Source of the DNA: G942493375 sp942493375 | GTDB taxonomy: Bacteria; Armatimonadota; UBA5829 | DNA length: 64,000 nucleotides | NCBI GenBank assembly: GCA_942493375.1 | Contig: OW818698.1 | Span: 7,316,001-7,380,000 of the forward strand | Reading direction: 5' to 3' | In this document: piece by piece, positions 1 to 8,810 of the stretch | Layout of the letters: every line of letters starts with the position of its first letter | Position numbering within the stretch: the stretch's first letter is position 1 | Notes under the pieces: model-generated | What the model saw: only the letters and a program-made list of their open reading frames with translations | What the model was told of the DNA's origin: nothing | The model's database searches: none | Made by a program: the position numbers and the translations under genes

Positions 1-1
1 T

Positions 2-64
2 TTCCATAAATACTTCGAGCTCAAATACCTCAATGCGAGCTTGAGATTCCTTGATAAAAAGTAA
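2..64 (+). CDS. possible 3' end of a gene entering from the left edge
   Basis: The first bases can be read as 20 codons ending in TAA at 62-64. The tail looks protein-like (KYLNASLRFLDKK at its end), and a hairpin follows at 185-239, as expected after a gene. The fragment is far too short to name, and the reading rests only on frame and context. It could equally be intergenic DNA. Confidence 0.3.
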   Translation, partial: FHKYFELKYLNASLRFLDKK

Positions 65-184
65 TTCCCAAACGAACTACCTGTCAAAAAGTGAAAAACA
101 TTGTCTGTTGTGATCAGATGATGCACTAGTTGAAAATGGAGACATATAACGTGCAGCAGAGAAAACTGATAACAAATAAAACGC

Positions 185-239
185 CAAAACGAATCGTCTA
201 TACGCTCAGAAACCCGAAATCTGAGCTCGATTCGTTTTG
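185..239. terminator. nested inverted repeat, likely bidirectional terminator
   Basis: A perfect 12-bp inverted repeat (CAAAACGAATCG at 185-196, its complement at 228-239) encloses a second short stem (GCTCAGA/TCTGAGC, about 204-226). It lies between a possible plus-strand gene end at 64 and the minus-strand fucosidase stop at 306, so it could end transcription from both sides. A further partial copy of the arm (CAAAACGAATTG) lies near 272-283. The rest of 65-305 shows nothing else I can support. Confidence 0.55.
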
Positions 240-305
240 ATAGAATAGCTATAATTGCCTGTTTGAAAACTCAAAACGAATTGCCGTCACTGGTTCCAGT
301 CGTCC

Positions 306-1553
306 CTACTTCAACACCAGCTCAATAACTGGAACCACAGCGTCTGGCCTTACTACCGGTAGGCTCAGCATCACTGCTCCCTGTTTTGCAGAGGCGCCGT
401 GGATGTTTTCAGGGGTCTGTTCCTCCATCAGGATCTCGGTGCCGTTGCTGAGCAGTTGTGCGAACTCCACCTTGCCTCCCAGGTTGGGCAGGAAGATCCT
501 GCGGTCGGGCCAGGAGAAGAAGTGAACGTATAGCGTGCGGGTAGTTGGGTTCCAGGTATAGCGGCAATCTTCGGGTTCCGGGTATTCCGGGGGAGCTACC
601 GTGCAGCCGTGGATGGATCGAGCGTGATATTTCATCCACTCAGCTACCTCTGAAAGCAGGGATGTGGACTTCGGGTCGAAGCAGCCCCTCGAAGTCGGGC
701 CGACATTCAACAGCAGGTTGCCTCCACGGCAGGTGTGGCGGATCAGCATCTGGACAATCTCAGCTGAGGTCTTCCACTCCTGGTTACTGCCGTTGAACCC
801 CCAGTTGCTTCCGGAGAACACCTGGCACCCCTCCCAGTGCAGCAGGTTACCTTCACTGTCTCGGATGCCATCAGTCGGGACAGCCTGCTCAGGGGAGTGG
901 AAGTCCGAGAAGCCCGGCAGCCGGTTGATCAGAATACCCGGTTGGATCTCCCGGATCATCTGGCTGAGTTTGGGGCTCTCCCAATATTGTTCATTCTCAG
1001 GATAAGCACCGTCGAACCAGATCAGGTCTATCTTGCCATAGTTAGTCAGCAGCTCGCGGACCTGGTCGTGCAAATATTTGGTGTAGCTAGCAGTATCCCG
1101 GGGAGGCATATCCGGAGTGTCGCGCAGGGGGTGACGGGCGTCTATAACATATCCCGGATGATGCCAGTCAGGCAGGGAGTAGTATATGCCGACACTAAGG
1201 CCCTCAGCCCGGAATGCATCGACTATACCCCGGAGCAGGTCGCGTTTACAGCGAGGAGCTTTCGCTGCGCAATAGTCAGTATACTCGCTGTCCCAGAGGC
1301 AGAATCCGTCGTGGTGTTTGGAGGTGATGACAAAATACTTCATCCCCGCAGCTTTAGCCACTCTTGCCCACTCAGCAGGGTCGAACAGGTCCGGGTTGAA
1401 CATATTTACATACCGGTCGTAGGACTCATCGGTCATCTTCTCCCAGGACTTGACCCACTCTCCGCGACCAGGGATAGCATACACCCCCCAGTGTATAAAA
1501 AGCCCAAACCGGGCCTCGTCGAACCATGAGAAATCAGGTGATGTATTAGACAT
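306..1553 (-). CDS. alpha-L-fucosidase, GH29
   Basis: This 415-aa protein is a GH29 retaining alpha-L-fucosidase, hydrolysing terminal alpha-linked fucose. Visible family signatures are FGLFIHWGVYA near residue 17, KYFVITSKHHDGFCLWDS near 72-89, the YYSLPDWHHPGY segment near 125, and the nucleophile strand LIWFDG with Asp181. The C-terminal 100 residues form the usual small beta domain. There is no signal peptide, so it should act in the cytoplasm on imported oligosaccharides. The ATG at 1553 follows AAAGGAG at 7-nt spacing. It is the last gene of a long minus-strand run. A second, shorter GH29 lies at 43653-44627. The acid/base residue cannot be assigned by eye. Confidence 0.9.
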   Translation of the reverse strand: MSNTSPDFSWFDEARFGLFIHWGVYAIPGRGEWVKSWEKMTDESYDRYVNMFNPDLFDPAEWARVAKAAGMKYFVITSKHHDGFCLWDSEYTDYCAAKAPRCKRDLLRGIVDAFRAEGLSVGIYYSLPDWHHPGYVIDARHPLRDTPDMPPRDTASYTKYLHDQVRELLTNYGKIDLIWFDGAYPENEQYWESPKLSQMIREIQPGILINRLPGFSDFHSPEQAVPTDGIRDSEGNLLHWEGCQVFSGSNWGFNGSNQEWKTSAEIVQMLIRHTCRGGNLLLNVGPTSRGCFDPKSTSLLSEVAEWMKYHARSIHGCTVAPPEYPEPEDCRYTWNPTTRTLYVHFFSWPDRRIFLPNLGGKVEFAQLLSNGTEILMEEQTPENIHGASAKQGAVMLSLPVVRPDAVVPVIELVLK

Positions 1554-1570
1554 TTTGCACTCCTTTGGAG

Positions 1571-1693
1571 AGGCTTTAGACTTCGGGCTTCAGGATGACA
1601 TGCCCCGGGAACGCCAATCTCCTGATTGGCAGTTAAAACGCCAATCAGGAGATTGGCGTTCCCAGGCACAGTCTCTCCCAAAGTCTAAAGCCT
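1571..1693. repeat. nested palindromic element with heptamer-repeat ends
   Basis: The outer arms are a 13-bp perfect inverted repeat (AGGCTTTAGACTT at 1571-1583, complement at 1681-1693). Inside is a perfect 23-bp inverted repeat (1607-1629 and 1641-1663) with an 11-nt loop, centred on a CGCCAATC motif. It separates the fucosidase start from the stop of the gene at 1699 and could act as a strong terminator. The right outer arm continues directly into that gene's TAG stop codon. Confidence 0.75.
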
Positions 1694-1698
1694 AAAGT

Positions 1699-3681
1699 CT
1701 ACCTTCCCAGCACTACCGTGCAGGCTTTGATGGGACTGAGTTTTATTGTCAGTTTGCCATTCATAATCTCGGACGTAATGTCAGTCTGCCTGCCGTTTTT
1801 GATTAGCAGAGCTTTACGGCCATCTGGGACGGTTATTACGGCTGATGATTGCTTCTTGCTGCTGCGGTTAGCCAGCAGGATGTATGTTTTGCCTTGATCA
1901 TCAGACAGGACCCGGCTGAAGATGGTCTTCTTGTCCAGACTGATGGCGATCTTTGGTGCTTTCTTTATGGACAATACAGCAGGTGAGAGCATTTTCATTT
2001 CCTGCCCGACTGTTGCCATATCTCTCCATCTGACATCAAAGCCCAGGGCATCCCTCTGCAGGTCGAAGTAGCTGTAGTAGATAAGCCCTTTGGCGCCGTC
2101 TATCAGGCACAGATAGCTCATGACCATCATCTCATCCATTGTAGGAGCCCGGTACTCCGGAGTCAGAGCATAGAGGCCAAGGTTGTGGGCCTGCGGGACC
2201 ATCCATACGGCTTTGTGACCGCCTGAAGCTCCGACTGTGCCCTGCGTCCATGTTGTTGCCATATCTACGGTGCTGTAGTTGATCGGGTAGGGGTCTGATC
2301 CCAGGACATCGCAGGTCTCCAGGTATCCGAAGAATGCAGTCGGGTCGCAGACAACTGTCCAGGTCGGGTGGTTGGGATCGAGTGTTTTAACCTGCTGATA
2401 TCTCTTGATAAGCCTGTCCTGATAAGTGAGTGGTGTTTCATCGTTGAGGTACCAGCCAAGTACTGCAGGATGGTCCTTGAAAGCGCTGACTATGCCATTG
2501 ACCTGTCCATCTTCACCACCGAGTCCGAGCATGTTCTCTTCATAATAGGCTACGCCTTTGAAGATGTCTTTCAGGGAGTAGAGGATGGAGACATTCTTTG
2601 TCTGCAGGTAGTCCAGATACTCCCGGATCGCCGGCAGGCTGACCGTGTTGATGCCATATGGCATGATCGTGTTGAAAGCGCTGGCAGATATCCGGTCTAT
2701 GTGTGATTTATATGATCCATCAAGAGCTGGACCGGGACCGAAGTACATCCCGAGTGGGAAGAAAGGCTTGCCATTGCGGATCGTGCGTCCATAGCGGTCG
2801 ATATAGGTCGATGGCTTAGCTGAACCAGTAGCTACCTTGTGAAGCTCAGTTGTCTTGGACCCAATGACTCTGCCGGATGAGTCTGTAATGCTGACTTCGA
2901 CGGTATAGTCTCCGACAGGGAGCTTCCTGGCGTTGAAAGATATCTCATTTGTGCCAGCGCGAGGACGTTTGGAAGTCTCAAGGACTGCCTGACCGCCGGA
3001 CAGCACGCGGCAGACCAGTTTTGTCTGATTGAGCCTGATCCCGGACTCAAAGATAGATGCAGGTTTCGCATATATGAGAACCTGTTGATCATTAGAGTTC
3101 TCTTCAATGACTCCACGATATGGAGGTTTTACAAGTGCAAAGTCAATTGGTGTGCCATAATGAGGCTTAATGGTGACATCGTCAAACCAAGCGGTGCCGG
3201 TCATTGCCTTTCGGAGGTAGAGAGTCAGAGCAACTTTGGTAGCTTTTGGAGGAACCAGGGAAGTGTCACCCTGCACCAGCGTCCAGTCGTTGTCTCCCTT
3301 AATGCCATTAGGATAGCCTCCACCGAGGTAAGCGCCATTCTTGTCCCAATACTCCAGGCAGAGTGTAGCTCCGGTATCTGTCCCGGTAACTCCAGCAGTC
3401 TTTACCCAGGCTGCAATATGATACATGATATCCCGGTCAACTTTGAGGTCCTGGGAAGCCAGTTGGTATACGCCAGGGTCAGTGTTTTGTAACCGGAGAG
3501 AGTGTGTGCCGGTATGTGCGGTATCGCTGACTACAGTGTAGTTGGATGATAAATTCCACCCGGCAGCACCATCCTCAAAACCGGGATTGGTTATAGTGAC
3601 TGGTGTCTGCGCGGTCGCGTTTATAGACAAGAGAGCCACTAGTATAAAAATTATCAGTGCATATTTTAAAACTGGTTTCAT
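1699..3681 (-). CDS. secreted CBM4/9-like plus TIM-barrel glycoside hydrolase-like protein
   Basis: The 660-aa product has a Sec signal peptide (hydrophobic residues 7-23, cut after NATAQ). Next comes a CBM4/9-type carbohydrate-binding module (about 27-170, starting ITNPGFEDGAAGW), a beta-sandwich linker (about 180-285) and a TIM-barrel domain (about 290-590). The barrel starts YIDRYGRTIRNGKPFF, as in clan-A-like beta-glycosidases. GWYLNDET near 400 is the likely acid/base strand, and a short beta domain ends the protein. Substrate is not evident. The ATG at 3681 follows GGAGG at 8-nt spacing. The TAG stop is the first triplet of a heptamer repeat. It is co-directional with the DUF4838 genes upstream, so it is probably part of the same polysaccharide-degradation set. 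Confidence 0.75.
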   Translation of the reverse strand: MKPVLKYALIIFILVALLSINATAQTPVTITNPGFEDGAAGWNLSSNYTVVSDTAHTGTHSLRLQNTDPGVYQLASQDLKVDRDIMYHIAAWVKTAGVTGTDTGATLCLEYWDKNGAYLGGGYPNGIKGDNDWTLVQGDTSLVPPKATKVALTLYLRKAMTGTAWFDDVTIKPHYGTPIDFALVKPPYRGVIEENSNDQQVLIYAKPASIFESGIRLNQTKLVCRVLSGGQAVLETSKRPRAGTNEISFNARKLPVGDYTVEVSITDSSGRVIGSKTTELHKVATGSAKPSTYIDRYGRTIRNGKPFFPLGMYFGPGPALDGSYKSHIDRISASAFNTIMPYGINTVSLPAIREYLDYLQTKNVSILYSLKDIFKGVAYYEENMLGLGGEDGQVNGIVSAFKDHPAVLGWYLNDETPLTYQDRLIKRYQQVKTLDPNHPTWTVVCDPTAFFGYLETCDVLGSDPYPINYSTVDMATTWTQGTVGASGGHKAVWMVPQAHNLGLYALTPEYRAPTMDEMMVMSYLCLIDGAKGLIYYSYFDLQRDALGFDVRWRDMATVGQEMKMLSPAVLSIKKAPKIAISLDKKTIFSRVLSDDQGKTYILLANRSSKKQSSAVITVPDGRKALLIKNGRQTDITSEIMNGKLTIKLSPIKACTVVLGR

Positions 3682-3752
3682 AAATTGTCCTCCGAACTTT
3701 CTTCTCAGGACTAGTTCGACAAACAGGTTGGAATTGCCTGCATGTTGACGAA

Positions 3753-6047
3753 TTAGTCCACTTTAACCATGAATAGGCGGTCAACATTGACTGAGCGTAT
3801 TTTGCTGGCATCTCCTGAAGCGATGATCCAGATGAACGTCCCACCCTTCATCGGGTAGGTTCCAAGATCAAAAGTCTGGTAGTTGTCATCCTTAAACTGC
3901 TTCAGGTGGAACTGCTTGGTGAAGATACTTTTTCGCTCGCTCTCATCGTAGAACCCTACCGAAAACGCGAGATCATCAGGTATCTTTGTATTAGCTTCAC
4001 ATCGGACCGATACATAGCAGTGGGCTTTGGGGAATGACTGAGCTATATCGCCTGTGATGGGAACTCGCACGACCCAGTCGATGACATTTCCAGGGATGCA
4101 GATAGCTTTACCATTGGATGCCAGAGGGTCATCGGCATAATTGGCTGCATAAAGTATTGGCATCTGCTCTTCCTGGCAGTCCAGCCATTTTGTTGAATCA
4201 AGTTTGGCACACTCTATGGGGACCTTTGCAGTCGATACTTTCTGTGTGGCTGACATGGCCAGATTGCGCAGGTAGGTAACACTGGTTGACCCTTCCGGGT
4301 ATTGACCGGGAGTGTAGTTGTTGACGCTGCTGATGAACTTTTCGCAGGCGGCTATTGGGTCAGCAGGGCCAAGGAATGGGGATTTGGTTATCTCTGCCTG
4401 GTGCTTGAGCCAGGAATACCGCAGTATCCAGAGATGATCGAGTGAGAGCCGCTCTCTGCGAACACGTGCCAGCAATACAGGATCCTTCTCGACTGCTTTT
4501 TCGGCGTTGTTAAATAGCCCCGAAGCTTTGTTCATTTCAGCCAGAGTGAGAAAACTGGTCTCGGTGTTGTAACATGTTATATGATAGCCCTTAGCTTTGA
4601 AAGCATCATGGACAAGATCAAGATAGGAGGAAAGATATGGGCCTGCTGCTCCGTAATAGCCCTGCAGGAAGTCATTGAATAGCTTTTTCTCATCCAGCGA
4701 CGGATTCCACATCAGATGGGCGATTACCCATGCTCTCAGTTGGACGAAGTCACCGCTCATCGTAGCAGAATCCCCCTGCTCAAAGGCTCCTACTACATGA
4801 TTCTTCGCAAAGAAGCGTATATTAGGGGCCAGCACCTGGAGGTTAGGGTGGGGTATGTTGGGATTGGTGAAATTGACGGTATAGTCCCATATGAAGAGAT
4901 TTGAAGCGAGCTTGCTCCACCGAGTAATATCGTCGCGGAATCCTTTATTGACAGAGCTGTTCAGTGGGCTATCGGCACTGCATCCCATTGAGCAGAGCTG
5001 GACCATAACATTAGGAGCTACTTTGATATGATTGGGAGGAGATTGCGTGTATGAATATGCAAAAGTATGGATGAGAATATCTGGATAGAGCTTGGCGATA
5101 TCGGCAGCCACAGAATTTACAAAGTGTATAATCGGGCCCGACTGTGCTCCCTCCAGCTTAATCAACGTATTGCACTTTTCGCATTCGCAGGCACCGCCGC
5201 TGGAGTCATTTTGGCTGATGGAGATAAGTCCTGCCGCCGGGTCATTCTTTATCCATTCAAGCGCCACGCGGGTGAGCTCTTTGCGCATTTCAGTGTTCGT
5301 CAAGCACAGTTGAGAGTGATTAGGGTCGGATGTACGTTTGCCATTGATCAGGCTATACCACTCCGGGTGCTTATCAAAATATTCTTCAGGAGGCAGGAGT
5401 TGATAGAATGTGTGCCCGAAAGTTCCTTTAGCCCAGGTCATGTTCCCGCCATGGGACACAGGGACGTTAGAGTCTTGTCCGTTGGTTTTTAATCTGGCAG
5501 CGAAAAGGCCATGATCAAAGACAACACCGCGGTAATAAGCCTCTCTATATCGGAACTGTGGTTGATATTGGATATTTAGCTTGCCTATTTGCAGAGCCGG
5601 ACGTTCAGGGATGAACTCCTCGGTAGAAGTCCACCACCTGACTCCAACAACATCCTCCAGGAATGTGTAGACAGCATAGATAGTCCCGCGAGGTTGTCCA
5701 CCAGCCAGGACAAGATCGTTACCGACCGTCTTTATGACAATAGCATCGGATGTTAACTTGTCCCACTTAACATCCGGAAGCATTTTTCGGACAGATCCAG
5801 ATGCGCCGACCCATATCCGCGCACTGCCGATCGGAGCCGATAGCGGGTCGCAAACGGTAAATTCAGCACCGGTGGCTTTCTGTAAATAACTCGCCAGTTC
5901 ATTTGCCGCAGTCTTCTCCGCAGCAGTGCAATCTGTTGAGATTACAATGCTGGCGCAGGCTTTTCCGGACTTAGCCAGAGTGATGGTTTTTGCGGTTACC
6001 TGGCAGGATAAGCAGAAGATGATTGCAAGAGTTATGAATGCTTTCAT
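3753..6047 (-). CDS. secreted DUF4838 protein (copy A)
   Basis: The 764-aa protein has a signal peptide (residues 1-19) and a GH67-N-like alpha/beta domain (about 20-150; GTIYAVYTFLEDVVGVRWW near 121-139). A DUF4838 core follows with HPEWYSLINGKR near 228 and a CxCxxC motif at Cys287, Cys289 and Cys292. A C-terminal beta-sandwich spans about 640-764. DUF4838 proteins are uncharacterised and thought to be glycoside-hydrolase related. The frame is open 65 codons further upstream, but that stretch reads through a 7-bp minisatellite. I chose ATG 6047, which has a signal peptide and AAAGGA upstream. Four paralogues lie in the window, three of them (including the next gene upstream) in this minus-strand run. 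Confidence 0.85.
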   Translation of the reverse strand: MKAFITLAIIFCLSCQVTAKTITLAKSGKACASIVISTDCTAAEKTAANELASYLQKATGAEFTVCDPLSAPIGSARIWVGASGSVRKMLPDVKWDKLTSDAIVIKTVGNDLVLAGGQPRGTIYAVYTFLEDVVGVRWWTSTEEFIPERPALQIGKLNIQYQPQFRYREAYYRGVVFDHGLFAARLKTNGQDSNVPVSHGGNMTWAKGTFGHTFYQLLPPEEYFDKHPEWYSLINGKRTSDPNHSQLCLTNTEMRKELTRVALEWIKNDPAAGLISISQNDSSGGACECEKCNTLIKLEGAQSGPIIHFVNSVAADIAKLYPDILIHTFAYSYTQSPPNHIKVAPNVMVQLCSMGCSADSPLNSSVNKGFRDDITRWSKLASNLFIWDYTVNFTNPNIPHPNLQVLAPNIRFFAKNHVVGAFEQGDSATMSGDFVQLRAWVIAHLMWNPSLDEKKLFNDFLQGYYGAAGPYLSSYLDLVHDAFKAKGYHITCYNTETSFLTLAEMNKASGLFNNAEKAVEKDPVLLARVRRERLSLDHLWILRYSWLKHQAEITKSPFLGPADPIAACEKFISSVNNYTPGQYPEGSTSVTYLRNLAMSATQKVSTAKVPIECAKLDSTKWLDCQEEQMPILYAANYADDPLASNGKAICIPGNVIDWVVRVPITGDIAQSFPKAHCYVSVRCEANTKIPDDLAFSVGFYDESERKSIFTKQFHLKQFKDDNYQTFDLGTYPMKGGTFIWIIASGDASKIRSVNVDRLFMVKVD

Positions 6048-6114
6048 TATTAGTGTCCTTTGAGTTGCAGTAAGGTCTACTTCTACAAATAAGGGGAGAT
6101 TGCCTTCGTTACTA

Positions 6115-6226
6115 GTTGAAAGTGGAGAGTGGAAAGTTGAAAGTGGAAAGTTGAAAGTGGAAAGTTGAAAGTGGAGAGTGGAAAGTGGAGAGTGGAAAGT
6201 TGAAAGTTGAAAGTGGAAAGTTGAAA
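6115..6226. repeat. 16-unit heptamer minisatellite (GTKGARA)
   Basis: Sixteen uninterrupted 7-bp units, each GTTGAAA, GTGGAAA or GTGGAGA, fill exactly 112 bp. The array lies just upstream of the DUF4838 copy A start. Read on the minus strand it produces a heptad peptide (LSTFHFQ-type) that would artificially extend that gene. I see no sign that this is coding. Confidence 0.9.
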
Positions 6227-6237
6227 GTGAAGGGAGT

Positions 6238-6398
6238 TTCACGCGGAGACGCGGAGGGCGCGGAGAATGGGAGTTTGAAATAGGCTGTGGTTAAATAATT
6301 ATATGCAAGAAGACCATTGAGCGCTGGCGACCTATAAAATAATATTATCGGTTATTTAGAGTCTCCCCTTCTCCGCGTCCTCTGCGTCTCCGCGTGAA
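6238..6398. repeat. 161-bp element with 30-bp imperfect inverted ends
   Basis: The left arm 6238-6267 (CACGCGGAGACGCGGAG core) is the reverse complement of 6369-6398 with 2 mismatches in 30. The arms are separated by 101 bp of AT-rich DNA with no ORF of note. A shorter copy of the arm (TTCTCCGCGTGAAATTC) recurs near 15135-15152, downstream of another DUF4838 gene. The layout is that of a small non-autonomous palindromic element. Confidence 0.65.
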
Positions 6399-6461
6399 AT
6401 TCCATATTCATGCATGCCCCCGAATACTGAGCAGTCTTCGGGGAGCAGTTCGTGTTAATCG

Positions 6462-8732
6462 CTATTTGTTGCCTGTCGGGATGAAATATATGCGGTCCAT
6501 ACTGATGGAATCTACGCCTTCGGAGTTTCCGCAAGGTGCTGCATAGAAATACATGTCAGGTTTTACGGTTATATCTCCCAGGCTGTATTCCATATACCAT
6601 TTGTTTTTGATCTCTTTCAGGTCAACTGTCCGTTCGGCTATCTCTGTGCGGAGTTCATTGTCGTAGACTCCGATAGTGAAAGCTTTTCCTGACGGCTGCT
6701 TGCCATTACACCGGACAGTGACGAAAAGCTCACCTTTTATTCCAGCGCAATATTTAAGAACTGCCTGTGCTGCCCATGTAACGTGGCTTCCGGGCATTTT
6801 GCATGTCAAGCCATCAGAGGCATCCGGATCTTTGACTCGTTCTACATATTCCTGTGCCTGCAATGCGAAGTCGATATCCTGGATCTCTATGCGATTGCTG
6901 GTGTTCAAGCTTGAAAATTGAACAGGAGTGCTGAAGTCGCTTCTCTTGATTTTTGTGTCTGCAAGTTTCGCAAGGTTGGATTTATAACTCTCAGGTGTAA
7001 GACCACCCTCGGTTATATAGTTATTGCCTGTCTCATCACTTACCTGGACAAATCGTTTGGCCATCTCCGCCGAAGTCATTTCCAGTTTTGGCAGATCACT
7101 GTCATTAAATAATGATTTGCAGATAAGATATGCATGGTCCAACTCTATTCGCTGCAGGAGGACTCTCTTTGACAATACGGGATTATTGGCAACAGCAGCT
7201 TCTGCAGCGTCCATCTGTTTGAAAGCTTCAGTAAAACCTTTTGCAGTCAGATATGCTGGCCTGATGTTACTCTGCCCCAGGTATTCAGTGCTCTTATATG
7301 CCTTTGTTGTAAGTAGATTTATGTAACGTTCGACATATGGACCGGCGGCTCCATAGTATCCATTCACGAACTCTCTGATCAGCTTTTTGTCATTCAGATT
7401 GGGGTTCCACATAAGATGCCCGAGCATCCAGGTTTTAAGAACTGCAAATGAGGCATCGGGGTTGAAGTTGTCTCCCTGGGCAAATACACTCTCGACGTTG
7501 TTTTTAGCCATTATTCTAAGGTTTGGACCAAGCACGTGCAGGTTGGCTTGCGGGATAAGGAAGTTAGTGAAGTTGGCTACATAATCCCAGATAGCGAGAT
7601 GGTTGGATATGTTTTTCCATGAGTGTAGATCTTTGTAAAACCCCTGGTTGCTTGTAGAATCCAGAGGTTTGCTGAAATCACACCTGATGGTGCACAGCCT
7701 GATAATCACATTGTCCCGTGGTTTTAGACTAGTCGGTGGCTTAACAGTATACATATAGGCAAGAGTGTCAACGACAAATTCAGGAAATGCTTTCTCAACT
7801 TCTTCTGCAACGGAGTTTACAAATGTCAGCAGAGCTCCGGATTCGGAGCCTGTTTTCTTGACCAATGCCCGGCAGTTGTCGCATTCGCACATACCCATAG
7901 CATCGTTCTGAGATACCGATATGACTCCTGCAGTAGGGTTTGCCCGGATCTGATACAACACGACATCAATAAATGTCTTTTTCATTTCTTCATTTGTCAG
8001 GCAGAGCTGTGCATTCTCGGACACACGTTTCCCATTGACCAGTGCATACCATTCCGGGTGATCATTGAAATAGCCTGCCGGATTTAGGAAATTAGAGAAT
8101 GTATGGCACCAGCCGATTATAGAATAGTTTCCACCATATTCTTCAGGGGAGCTCTGGCAGGGGCCATTGAGCTTTAATCTGTTTCCGAACAGGTGGTTTC
8201 TATATGCAACGTTATAATGCATTGTCTCTCTATAGAAGAAAGGAGGCTTATAGGCAATATCGATATCCTTGATTTTGAGGTTTGATTTGGTTGGGACATA
8301 AGAAGCATCCGGAGACCACCATCTTACACCCAGATAATCCTCGATGAACGTGTAAACAGCATAGAGAGTCCCGCGCGGTCTGTCCCCTGAAAGGATGAGG
8401 TCGTTACCAATAGTCTTAATGATAATGCCATCACCCTTGACTATTGACCATTTGAAGTCAGGGAGCATTGATTTAACTATTCTGGTCTGGCCAATATAGA
8501 TATGAGCCTTGTATTGCTGATCCGCTGCCGAGGATATCTGAAAATCAGCTCCGGTTATCTGCTTAAGGTAATCAGCCAGTTCATTAGCCGCAGTTTTTTC
8601 CGGAGCAGTTGCATCCTGAGCTAATACAATATCGGCGTTGGCTTTATTGGATTTTGTAAGTGTTAGAGCATTTGAATTACTCACAACAAGAAAGACTAAT
8701 AATACCAGCAGAAGAGTAATAGGCAATTTCAT
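6462..8732 (-). CDS. secreted DUF4838 protein (copy B)
   Basis: The 756-aa product has a signal peptide (MKLPITLLLVLLVFLVVSNS, cut near NALT). A GH67-N-like domain follows (about 22-150; GTLYAVYTFIEDYLGVRWW near 121), then the DUF4838 core with CxCxxC at Cys282, Cys284 and Cys287, and a C-terminal beta-sandwich (about 630-756). It is collinear with copies A and D throughout. I chose ATG 8732, preceded by AAGGAAAA; a GTG eight codons upstream is in frame but lacks a separate good Shine-Dalgarno. It sits between copy A and the GRE operon, same strand. Function is unknown; exported polysaccharide processing is inferred from the GH67-N-like fold and neighbours. Confidence 0.85.
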   Translation of the reverse strand: MKLPITLLLVLLVFLVVSNSNALTLTKSNKANADIVLAQDATAPEKTAANELADYLKQITGADFQISSAADQQYKAHIYIGQTRIVKSMLPDFKWSIVKGDGIIIKTIGNDLILSGDRPRGTLYAVYTFIEDYLGVRWWSPDASYVPTKSNLKIKDIDIAYKPPFFYRETMHYNVAYRNHLFGNRLKLNGPCQSSPEEYGGNYSIIGWCHTFSNFLNPAGYFNDHPEWYALVNGKRVSENAQLCLTNEEMKKTFIDVVLYQIRANPTAGVISVSQNDAMGMCECDNCRALVKKTGSESGALLTFVNSVAEEVEKAFPEFVVDTLAYMYTVKPPTSLKPRDNVIIRLCTIRCDFSKPLDSTSNQGFYKDLHSWKNISNHLAIWDYVANFTNFLIPQANLHVLGPNLRIMAKNNVESVFAQGDNFNPDASFAVLKTWMLGHLMWNPNLNDKKLIREFVNGYYGAAGPYVERYINLLTTKAYKSTEYLGQSNIRPAYLTAKGFTEAFKQMDAAEAAVANNPVLSKRVLLQRIELDHAYLICKSLFNDSDLPKLEMTSAEMAKRFVQVSDETGNNYITEGGLTPESYKSNLAKLADTKIKRSDFSTPVQFSSLNTSNRIEIQDIDFALQAQEYVERVKDPDASDGLTCKMPGSHVTWAAQAVLKYCAGIKGELFVTVRCNGKQPSGKAFTIGVYDNELRTEIAERTVDLKEIKNKWYMEYSLGDITVKPDMYFYAAPCGNSEGVDSISMDRIYFIPTGNK

Positions 8733-8782
8733 ACAAGGATTTTCCTTCCACGACACTTGTTAATAACAAGCAGCTTTTCATT

Positions 8783-8810
8783 GTCAATTATCAATTGTAA
8801 ACTGTCAATT
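8783..8810. repeat. 4-unit heptamer repeat (GTCAATT type) reaching a stop codon
   Basis: Four 7-bp units (GTCAATT, ATCAATT, GTAAACT, GTCAATT) run into the 3' end of the GRE gene. That gene's TGA stop (8805-8807) is made by the last unit. Confidence 0.7.

Noticed and set aside
1433..1695. Small frames across 1433-1695 on both strands
   Set aside because: They read through the perfect 23-bp palindrome and the fucosidase 5' end; no ribosome site or protein-like sequence.
6048..6242. 65-codon N-terminal extension of DUF4838 copy A
   Set aside because: It is translated minisatellite DNA (LSTFHFQ heptads). The signal peptide and ribosome site place the start at 6047.
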